Shown here: piece by piece, positions 25,206-33,001 of the stretch | Layout: each line of letters opens with the position of its first letter | Numbering within the stretch: position 1 is the stretch's first letter | Notes under the pieces: model-generated | Databases searched by the model: none | The model's input: the letters and a program-made list of their open reading frames with translations, nothing else | Told to the model about the DNA's origin: nothing | Made by a program: the position numbers and the translations under genes | Source of the DNA: Candidatus Angelobacter sp. Gp1-AA117 | GTDB taxonomy: Bacteria > Acidobacteriota > Terriglobia > Terriglobales > Acidobacteriaceae | Length of the DNA: 64,000 nucleotides | NCBI GenBank assembly: GCA_003223515.1 | Contig: QHVI01000024.1 | Coordinates: 33,304-97,303 of the forward strand | Direction of reading: 5' to 3'

Positions 25206-25788
25206 GGTTGGATTTTCTGGATTGCAGAGAGACAAGAAGGAAGGAGCGGCAATTGCTGCCGTCGGTCCCTTTCCAAACACGGGAGGCCCAGGCGTTTCCG
25301 CGTGAACCCTTGTCCTTGCAATGTGAACTGCAAGGAGCCGCCGCAACAGCCAGGGTATACCCGAAGGCCGTTGCGGTCGAAACCTCAAGACTCATTATAG
25401 ACCTTTGGTCAAATCGCCTGCGTAACGTGGCAGAATGAACCGCAGCGCGACAGAGCCGCAACTAAACGGCAAAACCTTGGCAACACAGAGGAACAGAGTA
25501 AGCAGAGGAAAACGAAAGTCAAAATCCACCACGGAGGCACGGCAGACACGGAGAAGAGCCATAAGAGTTTTGAAATCTCAGTGCGGCAAATATCGTCCTC
25601 TTTGGCCAGGGAAAAGCTGGTTTCAGCAGAACTGAGGAAAAAATGAGGCCACTGAGAGGTGCCAAATTCTTTTCAGGCTACGAAAATTTGAAAGATAGCA
25701 AGGCAAAGGGCCGCTAAGAGGCAAGGTAAGTAGCCTGAAACGTTTCACGATGTGCCATCACTACATAAAAGGCAGGATTTCAAGGACG
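25206..25788. repeat. gene-free stretch with repeats and an 11-base inverted pair
   Basis: Between moaA and the next gene I see no convincing coding sequence. There are degenerate CACAGAGG / CACGGAGGCACGGCAGACAC repeats at about 25480-25555, and TTTCAGGCTAC (25671-25681) facing GTAGCCTGAAA (25730-25740), which together bound a 70-base unit. Confidence 0.5.
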
Positions 25789-25953
25789 ATGCTGGGGAAA
25801 ATAATTGTCTTCGCCGTTCTCTCCCTCATGGCCTCCGCAGTCTGCGCGAGCGCTTCCACCGATATTGTTACTGTGGCTAACTTCCGCATTGCCGGTATGA
25901 TTTGCTTGATGTGGGCTGAGCCGCCGCCTTTGCCCGCGCAGGAGCTTCTTTGA
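25789..25953 (+). CDS. possible small exported peptide or gene remnant
   Basis: A 54-residue frame beginning with a signal-peptide-like segment (LGKIIVFAVLSLMASAVCAS), followed by about 30 residues ending in PPPLPAQELL. AAGGA lies only two bases before ATG 25789, which is too close for a good site. It stands just before a frameshifted Sel1 gene that has its own signal peptide, so it may be the remains of a related secreted protein. No family recognised. Confidence 0.3.
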   Translation: MLGKIIVFAVLSLMASAVCASASTDIVTVANFRIAGMICLMWAEPPPLPAQELL

Positions 25954-26030
25954 TCATCTGAATAGCAGACTTTTCCAGAAGTTTGGGATTACCTGATATA
26001 TCTCTGAAGAGGAATAGAAAGGTGCCTCTC

Positions 26031-27121
26031 ATGCTGCAAAAATATGCAATGCAACTATTTATTGCCGTCCTTCTGCTGCACGTGGCTTCTTTTTCCTGCG
26101 TAGCCGGCAATGACATTGCCGACCTGGCCAGGAAAGCTGAAGCAGGAGACGCAAACGCCCCCAATTGCAGCTTTCGCAGGCCTATGAAAAAGGCAATGGC
26201 GTAAAGCAGGACTATCAATCGGCATTTGAATGGTGCCGCAAAGCTGCTGAGCAAGGCAATGCAGAAGCGCAGAATGCCCTTGGCGTTATGTACAGTCTGG
26301 GCCGCGGAGTAGCGCAAAGCAAGGAAGAAGCATTCCTCTGGTACAAAAAAGCAGCGAAACAGAACATTGCCAAAGCAGATTATAACGTAGCCATCTCTTA
26401 CTACAACGGAGATGGAGTGGGAAGCGATCTGGCGACAGCATACGCCTGGATGATGCTGGCACAGCGGAACGGCGATCCTGATGCAGAGCAGGCTATGTCA
26501 CGAATTCGCAGTGAGTTTCAGGACAACGATATGGAACCGGCGAAGCTGCTTCTGGCAGACATGTATGACAAAGGAGATGACGTCCAGGCCGATTTTGCGA
26601 GTTCCATTGCCCTGTACCGGGAATTGGCCGGGACGGAAACAAAGGTAAATGATGGGACCACTGCCAGCGAAGCACAGTACATGCTGTGCCAACATTACTT
26701 TGTCGGAAGAGGGGTGCCCCAGGACTACCCGAAAGCAAAATTATGGTGCAAAGCGGCTGCGGGGAACTACAAATACTTCGCCTTCGTGGTTCTGGCGAGA
26801 ATGGCGGAGCAAGGGCTGGGAGGGCCAAAGGACCCGCAAGAAGCTGAAATCTGGTATCGCGATGCGGCCCTGATGGATGTTGCTGACGCGGTTCTGTATC
26901 TGGGAAAGCTCAAATCGCAAAGCGGCAACCATAATGACGAAAAGGAAGCATACTTCTGGCTCTCTCTTGCCAGGCAAATGCAAATCAACGAAGCCGATGC
27001 TCCGCTCCAACAAGTCAGCGCCCATCTCACTCCCAGGGAGATGGAATCTGAACGGAAAAAAGTGAAGAAGTGGAACAAAACCGATTCGGACAAGAGATGG
27101 AAACAAGTAATGTTTCCGTGA
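26031..27121 (+). pseudogene. exported Sel1-repeat protein, frameshifted near its N-terminus
   Basis: Sel1-like repeats are TPR-related solenoids that bind partner proteins. The first part (26031 to about 26160) encodes a signal peptide (LFIAVLLLHVASFSCVAGND) and the start of a repeat (LARKAEAGDANA). At the C5 run at 26158-26162 the frame changes, and the rest of the protein continues in another frame to 27121: LQLSQAYEKGNGVKQDYQSA, LGVMYSLGRGVAQSKEEAF, YYNGDGVGSDLATAYAWMML, and so on, about five repeats in all. The sequence reads as a normal Sel1 repeat if two bases are removed from the C run. This is either a genuine mutation, a slippage site or a sequencing error. From an internal TTG at 26165 the long fragment would lack an export signal. 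Confidence 0.85.
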
Positions 27122-27146
27122 GTTACATCAGTTGATTTGATGTGCT

Positions 27147-28862
27147 TCACATGCCATCATAATTCGGCCCGCCGCCGCCCTCGGGCGGCACCCAGGTGAT
27201 GATCTCGTAGGGGTCCATGATGTCGCAGGTCTTGCAGTGGACACAGTTGGAAGGATTCAGGTGAATCTGCCTGCCGTGAGGCACATCTGCGGCCTCCACC
27301 ATCTCATACACATTCGCCGGACAGAAATTCTGGCAAGGGTTACCGAACTCCTGCACACAGCGGGTATTGCAGATGTTGGTGTCATGAATGACCAGGTGTG
27401 AAGGCTGGTCTTCTTCGTGCCTGGTGCCGGAATGATACAGATCGGTCAGCTTGTCGAAGGTGAGCTTGCCGTCTCCACGGGCTTGGCCCAGCATGTGCGC
27501 CCGCTTGCCGCCATCTTCAGGAAGCTGGTTGAGATGCTGCAAGCGCCGGTGTCCGGCGTGGGTGGTGTAGACCTCATGCAGCCCGCGTCCGCCGGTAATC
27601 TGCTGTAAGGCGGTATGCAGCAGGCCGTGAACCAAGCCGTTCTCAAATCCCTGGTGGAAGTTGCGCACCTCGTACAGTTCATCGCGAATCCAGCTTGCGT
27701 CCACCCGGTCTTTGAATTGCTTCAGTTTTTCATCCGTGAAGTTGTTCTCCAGGAGGGCTTCGAAGGCGGTCTCCGCCGCCAGCATACCGCTCTTAATGGC
27801 CAGGTGAATGCCTTTCAGGCGCTGCGAGTTCAGGAAGCCGGCAGAATCGCCGACGATCATCCATCCATTGCCACCCAGCGGAGGCATGGAATACCAGCCC
27901 CCATACGGCAACGACTTTGCGCCGTAGCGAATCATCTTCCCGCCGTCCAGCAGGTGCGCGATAAAAGGATGCTGCTTGAAATCCTGCAGGACGTGATGCG
28001 GATCGAGACGCGGATCGGCATAATCGAGGCCAGTCACAAAGCCCATGGAAACAATGTTGTCTTTCGCACCGTAGATCCACGAACCGCCATATTCTTTTGT
28101 CGTAAGCGGCCAGCCCATGGTGTAGACAACCTGGCCTTTGCGGATGCGCCCCGACGGAACTTCCCAGAGCTCCTTTACTCCGACGCCATATACCTGCGGG
28201 TTACGGTGTTGATCGAGGTTGAACCGCCCTACAAGTTGCTTGGTCAGCGAGCCGCGCGTGCCCTCGGCAAGAATCGTGATCTTGGATTTCAATTCGTAAC
28301 CGGGCTCGAAATTCGATTTCTGCTGGTTGTGCTTGTCTACGCCCTTATCGTCGGTGCGGACTCCCACGACCCTGTTCTCGTTAAAGAGCAATTCTGATCC
28401 CGCAAAGCCGGTGAAGACAGTGATTCCCGCCTGCTCGACTTTTTCTCCCAGCCACTTCACGAAGCGATTGATAGAGATCACGAAATTGCCATGATCGCGC
28501 AGCGGCGGCGGCGTGATCGGCAAACGATATTCTTTTTTCTCGGTGAGGAAGTAAACGTCTTCGTGGGTGACCTCGGCCTCAATCGGGGCCTCGCTGCGCC
28601 AGCCGGGCAGGAGTTCGTCCATCGAGCGCGGATCGAGCAATGCACCCGAGAGGCAGTGCTGGCCTACTTCACGCGCTTTTTCCAGCAGATAGATGTTTTC
28701 TTTGCTGATCTGCGCGTCAGGATGGCGCTGGTTGTGCCTGTCAATAAGCTGTGAAAGCCGCAGCGCGCAGGCCATGCCTGACGGCCCGCCGCCGACGATC
28801 ACGACGTCAGCCTCCATCTGCGGGCGGTCGATTCCTTCGATGGGTTTACGGAAAATAAGCAT
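27147..28862 (-). CDS. electron transfer flavoprotein-ubiquinone oxidoreductase
   Basis: Membrane-associated FAD and [4Fe-4S] enzyme passing electrons from ETF to quinone, 571 residues from ATG 28862. The N-terminal FAD motif is ADVVIVGGGPSGMACALRLS. Typical segments are LLEKAREVGQHCLSGALLDP, EGTRGSLTKQLVGRF, GWYSMPPLGGNGWMIVGDSA and GIHLAIKSGMLAAE. The C-terminal ferredoxin-like part has NPCQNFCPANVYE and NCVHCKTCDIMDPYEIITWV, which ligate the cluster. The longer upstream reading frame runs through an intergenic repeat, so the internal ATG is taken. It closes an operon with etfB, a small membrane protein and etfA; together they link acyl-CoA or similar dehydrogenases to the respiratory chain. 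Confidence 0.95.
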   Translation of the reverse strand: MLIFRKPIEGIDRPQMEADVVIVGGGPSGMACALRLSQLIDRHNQRHPDAQISKENIYLLEKAREVGQHCLSGALLDPRSMDELLPGWRSEAPIEAEVTHEDVYFLTEKKEYRLPITPPPLRDHGNFVISINRFVKWLGEKVEQAGITVFTGFAGSELLFNENRVVGVRTDDKGVDKHNQQKSNFEPGYELKSKITILAEGTRGSLTKQLVGRFNLDQHRNPQVYGVGVKELWEVPSGRIRKGQVVYTMGWPLTTKEYGGSWIYGAKDNIVSMGFVTGLDYADPRLDPHHVLQDFKQHPFIAHLLDGGKMIRYGAKSLPYGGWYSMPPLGGNGWMIVGDSAGFLNSQRLKGIHLAIKSGMLAAETAFEALLENNFTDEKLKQFKDRVDASWIRDELYEVRNFHQGFENGLVHGLLHTALQQITGGRGLHEVYTTHAGHRRLQHLNQLPEDGGKRAHMLGQARGDGKLTFDKLTDLYHSGTRHEEDQPSHLVIHDTNICNTRCVQEFGNPCQNFCPANVYEMVEAADVPHGRQIHLNPSNCVHCKTCDIMDPYEIITWVPPEGGGGPNYDGM

Positions 28863-28863
28863 C

Positions 28864-28951
28864 AGAATTTGGTAATTGAGTAATTTGGTAAATGAACGTC
28901 TTTGGGTGGACTTCAAATTACCCACTTACAAAATTACCCAATTACCCACTT
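28864..28951. repeat. R5 intergenic repeat (both orientations)
   Basis: TTGGTAATTGAGTAATTTGG at about 28870 and, 40 bases on, the opposite orientation TTACCCACTTACAAAATTAC then CCAATTACCCACTT. The motif also occurs at 7987, 55113 and 58225. It separates etfA from the ETF-QO gene. Confidence 0.7.
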
Positions 28952-28954
28952 CGA

Positions 28955-29944
28955 TCATCCCTTGGCCTTTTTCACTTCTTCCGTGAGCGCCGGCACAATA
29001 TCAAACAGATTGCCCACCACACCATAATCGGCAATTTCAAAGATGGGCGCTTCAGCGTCTTTATTAATGGCAATGATGCTGCGTGAGCCTTTCATGCCCA
29101 CGATGTGCTGAATCGCGCCGCTGATGCCCACCGCAAGATAGAGCTTGGGCGCAACCGTCTGCCCGGAGCTGCCGATCTGCCGATCCATGGGAAGCCAGCC
29201 CGAATCGCAGATAGGACGCGAGGCCGCAATCTCTCCGCCCAGCGCCTCCGCCAGTTGTTTTGCCAACTCGATGTGCTTCTGCTCTTTAATGCCCCGGCCC
29301 ACAGATACGATGATTTCCGCCTGGGTGAGATCCACGGCCTGCTTGGCTTCTTTGAAAGGAGCTTCCGGCTTCGTGCGGACGGCACTCTCGGGGATATCTA
29401 CATTCACAGTTTCCACCGGAGCGGCTGAAGCGCCAGCCTCGGCTTTATCGCCACGGAAAGCCCCTGCCTGAAAAGTGGCGAAGTGCGGCGGCTCGCAGGC
29501 AAATGAGACATCCGCAGCGAACTTGCCCTGGAACATCTGGCGGGTGAAGAGCAGCTTGTCACCTTCTTTGCGGAAGGCAATGGCGTCACTGATCAGCGTG
29601 CGTCCCAACGCGGTAGTAAGTTGCGGAGCGAAATCGCGCACCTGATAGGTATGAGGCATGAGCACCAGCGCGGGCTTCTTCTGCTCAATGAATTGCTTGA
29701 GCGCCGCTACTACGCCATCCGGCGTGTACTCGGCCAGCCGGGGCGATTCAAGGGCGTAAACTTTTGCCACTCTCTTGCCCGCAACTTCGCCGGCAATGCT
29801 CGAAATTCCGCTGCCGAAAACCGCCGCTTCGACAGTCCAGCCGGTTTCTGCGGCAATGGCCTGCGCGGCTGCCACTGTTTCCCAGGAGACGCGGTTCAGC
29901 TTGCCTTCGCGTTGTTCGACAACAACCAGGATTGTGTTTGCCAT
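28955..29944 (-). CDS. etfA: electron transfer flavoprotein alpha subunit
   Basis: FAD-binding alpha subunit of ETF, 329 residues. The N-terminal half (ILVVVEQREGKLNRVSWETV; VYALESPRLAEYTPDGVVAA; PHTYQVRDFAPQLTTALGRT) is the usual alpha domain I. The C-terminal FAD domain shows EIIVSVGRGIKEQKHIELAK, LGGEIAASRPICDSGWLPMD, RQIGSSGQTVAPKLYLAVGI, SGAIQHIVGMKGSRSIIAIN and the ending FEIADYGVVGNLFDIVPALT, all standard for the family. It lies downstream of etfB and the small membrane protein and upstream of the ETF-QO gene, all on the minus strand. Confidence 0.96.
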   Translation of the reverse strand: MANTILVVVEQREGKLNRVSWETVAAAQAIAAETGWTVEAAVFGSGISSIAGEVAGKRVAKVYALESPRLAEYTPDGVVAALKQFIEQKKPALVLMPHTYQVRDFAPQLTTALGRTLISDAIAFRKEGDKLLFTRQMFQGKFAADVSFACEPPHFATFQAGAFRGDKAEAGASAAPVETVNVDIPESAVRTKPEAPFKEAKQAVDLTQAEIIVSVGRGIKEQKHIELAKQLAEALGGEIAASRPICDSGWLPMDRQIGSSGQTVAPKLYLAVGISGAIQHIVGMKGSRSIIAINKDAEAPIFEIADYGVVGNLFDIVPALTEEVKKAKG

Positions 29945-29945
29945 T

Positions 29946-30191
29946 TTATTTTCTTATGTGCCGTTTCTTGCTGAAGCCCACCACCATGAGCACCAGCGCG
30001 ATCAGAACGTCAGCGCCGAAGATGATGCGCATCATTATGTTTCCGGCGCGAATGTCCCAGTCGACGAAGAGTCCCCAGCCCAGCGCGGCGAGCAGCATGA
30101 TAATGCCCACCACGATCAGCGTAGACCCTGTTTCACGAGCGGTTACAGGGAGGTAATTACCGCCTTCCGGATCGTATTCCATTCGTTCCAT
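29946..30191 (-). CDS. small two-helix membrane protein within the etf operon
   Basis: An 81-residue protein with a soluble N-terminus (MERMEYDPEGGNYLPVTARE) and two predicted membrane helices at about residues 23-42 (LIVVGIIMLLAALGWGLF) and 52-72 (IIFGADVLIALVLMVVGF), ending in basic residues. No family is recognised. It starts 11 bases after the etfB stop and ends two bases before the etfA ATG, so it is translated as part of the operon. The position suggests a membrane-docking or assembly role for the ETF/ETF-QO system, which is inference only. Confidence 0.8.
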   Translation of the reverse strand: MERMEYDPEGGNYLPVTARETGSTLIVVGIIMLLAALGWGLFVDWDIRAGNIMMRIIFGADVLIALVLMVVGFSKKRHIRK

Positions 30192-30201
30192 GGCTTCCTC
30201 C

Positions 30202-30972
30202 TCAGATCACGCGGACTTCGTTGCGAAGTTTTTCTACCAGCTTCTTCGCCACTTCCGCGGGAGAACCTTCCAGCATCTCGGTCTTCTTGCTCTTCTGCGG
30301 GATGTAAAGCTTTTCCACCTTCTGCATGTTGTCGCTCAGGGAGGATTTCACCTCGTCCAGAGTGACCTTGCGCAATGGTTTGTTCTTGGCCTGCTTGATG
30401 CCCAGCAGCGTGGCGTAGCGCAGCTTGTTGATGCCGGATTGAATGGTCAAGACCGCCGGCAGCGGCATACCCACGTGCTGGAAAAATCCCGACTCCAGTT
30501 CGCGTTTAACCTTGATTCCGCCATCGCTCTTCTGAATTTCCATGATGATGGTGGCGTGCGGCCAGCCCAGCAGTTCTGCCATGATCACGCCAGTCTGCGC
30601 GTAGCCGTAATCGTCAGACTGCAGGCCGGTAAAGATGAGATCGAATTTGTCATCCTTGATCGCAGCAACAAATGCCTTGGAGATGTTCATGGCATCCATG
30701 CCGACGAATGCATTGTCGTCAAGATGAATGGCGCGGTCGGCGCCTTTGGCAAGTCCCTCGCGCAATACCTGCTGGGCGCGCGCCGGACCAGCGGTAATCA
30801 CCACCACCTCGCCGCCGTGCTTTTCTTTCTGGCGCAGCGCTTCTTCGAGCGCGTAGGCGTCCGGTTCGTTCACTTCGTAAGAGACGTCTTCGCGAATCCA
30901 TGTGCCGCCTTCATTGAGCTTGAGGGGCGCATCCTTCTGTGGGACCTGCTTCATGCAGACCAGAATCTTCAT
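30202..30972 (-). CDS. etfB: electron transfer flavoprotein beta subunit
   Basis: AMP-binding beta subunit of the ETF heterodimer, 256 residues, normal length. It starts MKILVCMKQVPQKDAPLKLN and contains VNEPDAYALEEALRQKEKHG, VVVITAGPARAQQVLREGLA, FDLIFTGLQSDDYGYAQTGV and LPAVLTIQSGINKLRYATLL, the ETF-beta signature region. It is the first gene of the etfB - small membrane protein - etfA - ETF-QO operon; the promoter should lie in 30973-31120, where an R4 repeat begins at 31119. Confidence 0.96.
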   Translation of the reverse strand: MKILVCMKQVPQKDAPLKLNEGGTWIREDVSYEVNEPDAYALEEALRQKEKHGGEVVVITAGPARAQQVLREGLAKGADRAIHLDDNAFVGMDAMNISKAFVAAIKDDKFDLIFTGLQSDDYGYAQTGVIMAELLGWPHATIIMEIQKSDGGIKVKRELESGFFQHVGMPLPAVLTIQSGINKLRYATLLGIKQAKNKPLRKVTLDEVKSSLSDNMQKVEKLYIPQKSKKTEMLEGSPAEVAKKLVEKLRNEVRVI

Positions 30973-31025
30973 AAGACTTTTAATCCTGTATAACAGCAGC
31001 TTAGATGCAAGTTTCAGGGCGTACC

Positions 31026-31158
31026 GGAGACAGTGCTTACAGCGTCTCCAGTCACCACAATCGAAACCTGCAAGTATAAATGACGGGATGCGTGGTTGAG
31101 AAATGCTGTAGACCCGTCTTTTGCTGCCTTTGCGCCCTTCGCGTCCTTTGCATTAACC
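31026..31158. repeat. hairpin and R4 repeat upstream of etfB
   Basis: GGAGAC (31026-31031) faces GTCTCC (31044-31049) around a core, AGTGCTTACAGC, resembling the palindrome at 22522-22546. An R4 motif (GCCTTTGCGCCCTTCGCGTC then CTTTGC) lies at about 31125-31151. Confidence 0.5.
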
Positions 31159-31258
31159 AACGATACCGTCTCTGATTCAACACGCTTCCACAATCACCAT
31201 TCTGATATGGTCACACCAGGGCAGCGATGCCTCAGTCCCGCAAGGAAGATAGATTCCA

Positions 31259-31420
31259 ATGCAAGAGTGGAATGCGAAGTCGTTTGAGAAGTTCATCCAC
31301 CCGCGCGGTCAGCGCCAAGTGGAAAAGTCTGCCGAAGAAACATTGCCGCGAGTCGAGAGATGGCTGCAACTGGCCGATCAGATGTTCAGCACCGACGAAA
31401 TTGATCCGGAAGCAAGCTGA
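31259..31420 (+). CDS. small hypothetical protein (53 aa)
   Basis: A short frame encoding MQEWNAKSFEKFIHPRGQRQ and continuing to WLQLADQMFSTDEIDPEAS. The composition is protein-like and helical, with no membrane segment. AAGGAAG lies ten bases upstream of ATG 31259, and an in-frame TAG just before it fixes the start. It converges on the secreted low-complexity protein gene, whose terminator begins 14 bases after this stop and could serve both. No family recognised. Confidence 0.55.
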   Translation: MQEWNAKSFEKFIHPRGQRQVEKSAEETLPRVERWLQLADQMFSTDEIDPEAS

Positions 31421-31433
31421 CATCACCGATCCA

Positions 31434-31466
31434 AAAATGAAAAAGGCTGCAACTTGCATTGCAGCC
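31434..31466 (-). terminator. intrinsic terminator of the low-complexity protein gene
   Basis: On the minus strand GGCTGCAA (31466-31459) pairs with TTGCAGCC (31452-31445) and is followed by TTTTTCATTTTT. It lies 25 bases past the stop at 31491. Confidence 0.85.
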
Positions 31467-31490
31467 TCAGTGCGGGTAACGCGAACGTGT

Positions 31491-32132
31491 TTACTTCTTG
31501 TCTTTGTCGGGGGACTGGTGTTTGTGGCCGGCCTTCACGTCAGCACTGGTGCTGGACGAAGTTTGGGTCTGGACTACGCTTGAATTCCCTTTGTGATCCG
31601 CCTGAACATTACCGTTGGTATTGCTGTTGGCGTCCACAGCGGCCGAGCCGCCGCCCACATTTACGCCGACGCTGGTATCAGAACTGGCCCCCAGAGCACC
31701 CTGTGCGCCATGAGTTCCTCCACTGCCTGCCTGTGCTCCCTGGCTGCCCGCGGCATTCGTATTCTGCTGTGCTGTCTGTCCGGTGGTCTGCACCGCAGCC
31801 TGGGTGGTTGACTGAACCTGTGATTCCACATTCGCTACCGGCGGCTTCTGCTGGTTCTGTGCCGTTGTTTTCTTATCGGCCTTTTTCTTCTTGTCGACCT
31901 TTGCAGCCGCCTGCGTGCTGGAGCTTACGGTTCCATTCACGCCATTCTGTACGCCTGCGCCAACCTGGGTGACGGAGTTCAGATCGCCGCCAAGTGCACC
32001 GCGCTGTCCGCCCAGGCTGCCGGTCACTCCGGTGGCGCTCCTCACTGTTCCGCCCAATAACTGTGCGCTGGCGGTCAAAGCCATACTGAAGACAAAAACG
32101 AAAGTAAATATGAACACCTTCCCGTATTTCAT
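31491..32132 (-). CDS. exported low-complexity Gly/Gln/Thr/Ser-rich protein
   Basis: A 213-residue secreted protein. ATG 32132 has AAGGAG at nine bases and gives a signal peptide (VFIFTFVFVFSMALTASAQL). The mature part is low complexity: LLGGTVRSATGVTGSLGGQR, a lysine patch (KVDKKKKADKKTT), a Gln/Thr-rich stretch (VQSTTQAAVQTTGQTAQQNT) and a Gly/Asn/Ser-rich part, ending KAGHKHQSPDKDKK. It is probably extended or disordered and might attach to the cell surface. No enzymatic motif is visible. It has its own terminator and appears monocistronic. Confidence 0.8.
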   Translation of the reverse strand: MKYGKVFIFTFVFVFSMALTASAQLLGGTVRSATGVTGSLGGQRGALGGDLNSVTQVGAGVQNGVNGTVSSSTQAAAKVDKKKKADKKTTAQNQQKPPVANVESQVQSTTQAAVQTTGQTAQQNTNAAGSQGAQAGSGGTHGAQGALGASSDTSVGVNVGGGSAAVDANSNTNGNVQADHKGNSSVVQTQTSSSTSADVKAGHKHQSPDKDKK

Positions 32133-32291
32133 TGTCAATTTCTCCTTTGTCAGTACCCGAAACCAGGATGATGCAAAATCCATGCCAAGTACCTGCTGGG
32201 TTGTAAGTAGATGAAAAAAGGAGAGTTGCCGGACGGACGTGTCCGGTAGTCACTGGAAAGAATTACTACTACCTGGGAAATTCCTACAAGG

Positions 32292-32567
32292 TTAGTCCAG
32301 AAATGCCACGGACTGCACGCCGGCCACCTCAAACCGCTTGCGGCAGCGCATGTTTTTACACATAACCATATCGTCGCGCCGAACCATATAGGAGCGGGCT
32401 TTGGCGAATTTGGCGCGATCGCGTTCGTCGGCCCGGGGTGGCAGTTGGCGCCTCTTGGTGCGCACCAGCCATGCCAGTTCGTACTCATTCGCCTGGTGGC
32501 AATGAGGACAGTTCAGGGTGTGGGGTTTTTTCGAGTCCTTCTCGTCAAAGAAATCGCGCTCGTCCAT
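32292..32567 (-). CDS. small zinc-ribbon-like protein
   Basis: A 91-residue soluble protein with four cysteines in two pairs: C-P-H-C at about residues 20-23 (TLNCPHCHQANEYELAW) and C-K-N-M-R-C near 70-75 (VMCKNMRCRKRFEVAG). This suits one zinc ribbon. The middle is basic (RTKRRQLPPRADERDRAKFA). It could be a nucleic-acid or protein-binding accessory protein; no named family is recognised. It is isolated between the low-complexity gene and an R3 repeat. Confidence 0.7.
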   Translation of the reverse strand: MDERDFFDEKDSKKPHTLNCPHCHQANEYELAWLVRTKRRQLPPRADERDRAKFAKARSYMVRRDDMVMCKNMRCRKRFEVAGVQSVAFLD

Positions 32568-32602
32568 TGCATTATTTAATCATAATAAGAAGAATCTTTT
32601 TT

Positions 32603-32690
32603 GCCGCTGATAAACGCTGATGACACTGAAAAACCAAAAAACCTCAACACAGATGACCCTGATAAAACAGATCAACACAGATTTCAGAAG
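32603..32690 (+). repeat. R3 dispersed repeat
   Basis: GCCGCTGATAAACGCTGATG, then CAACACAGATGACCCTGATA and AAACAGATCAACACAG. Similar units are at 51419-51496 in the same orientation and at 46754-46838 inverted. An R4 motif (CTCTGCGCCCTCTGCGGTTA, 32713-32732) follows, up to the next gene. Confidence 0.8.
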
Positions 32691-32788
32691 TTAATTCGAA
32701 TATTCCTTGTTCCCTCTGCGCCCTCTGCGGTTATAGGTTTTGTTGTTTCCTTTGTGCCCCTTCGTGTCCTTTGTGGTTAAATCAGCAT

Positions 32789-32953
32789 GTGCCCAAGAAG
32801 AAAAAGTTGAAGACGTTTCGCGCCACCTCGGCGGTGAAGTCCATCGCGCGTGATGTGCTGGGCACGCCTCCGCCGGTGCGCCGCTCCGAAAATAAGAAGC
32901 GCCAGAAAAAAGAAAAATACAAACCCACCCTGGGCAAACTTCTCGGCGAGTAA
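32789..32953 (+). CDS. small basic protein (54 aa)
   Basis: A very basic peptide from GTG 32789: MPKKKKLKTFRATSAVKSIA, then RDVLGTPPPVRRSENKKRQK and KEKYKPTLGKLLGE. The lysine and arginine content suggests nucleic-acid or ribosome association. The in-frame TTG 32771 lies inside the R4 repeat, so GTG is favoured. It ends 48 bases before the nuclease-like gene in the same direction. No family recognised. Confidence 0.6.
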   Translation: MPKKKKLKTFRATSAVKSIARDVLGTPPPVRRSENKKRQKKEKYKPTLGKLLGE

Positions 32954-33001
32954 TTCACTCAGCACTGTTCTCTTTTCTGGTTCTGCGGTACAAGTAATCT
33001 C

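Noticed and set aside
27615..28397. Plus-strand frame of 260 codons
   Set aside because: Antisense shadow of the ETF-quinone oxidoreductase gene, a consequence of GC-rich codon use.
30190..30993. Plus-strand frame of 267 codons
   Set aside because: Opposite to etfB; no domain or start signals.
31227..31583. Plus-strand frame of 118 codons
   Set aside because: It runs through a terminator and into the low-complexity gene on the other strand; the 53-codon frame at 31259 is better supported in the same place.
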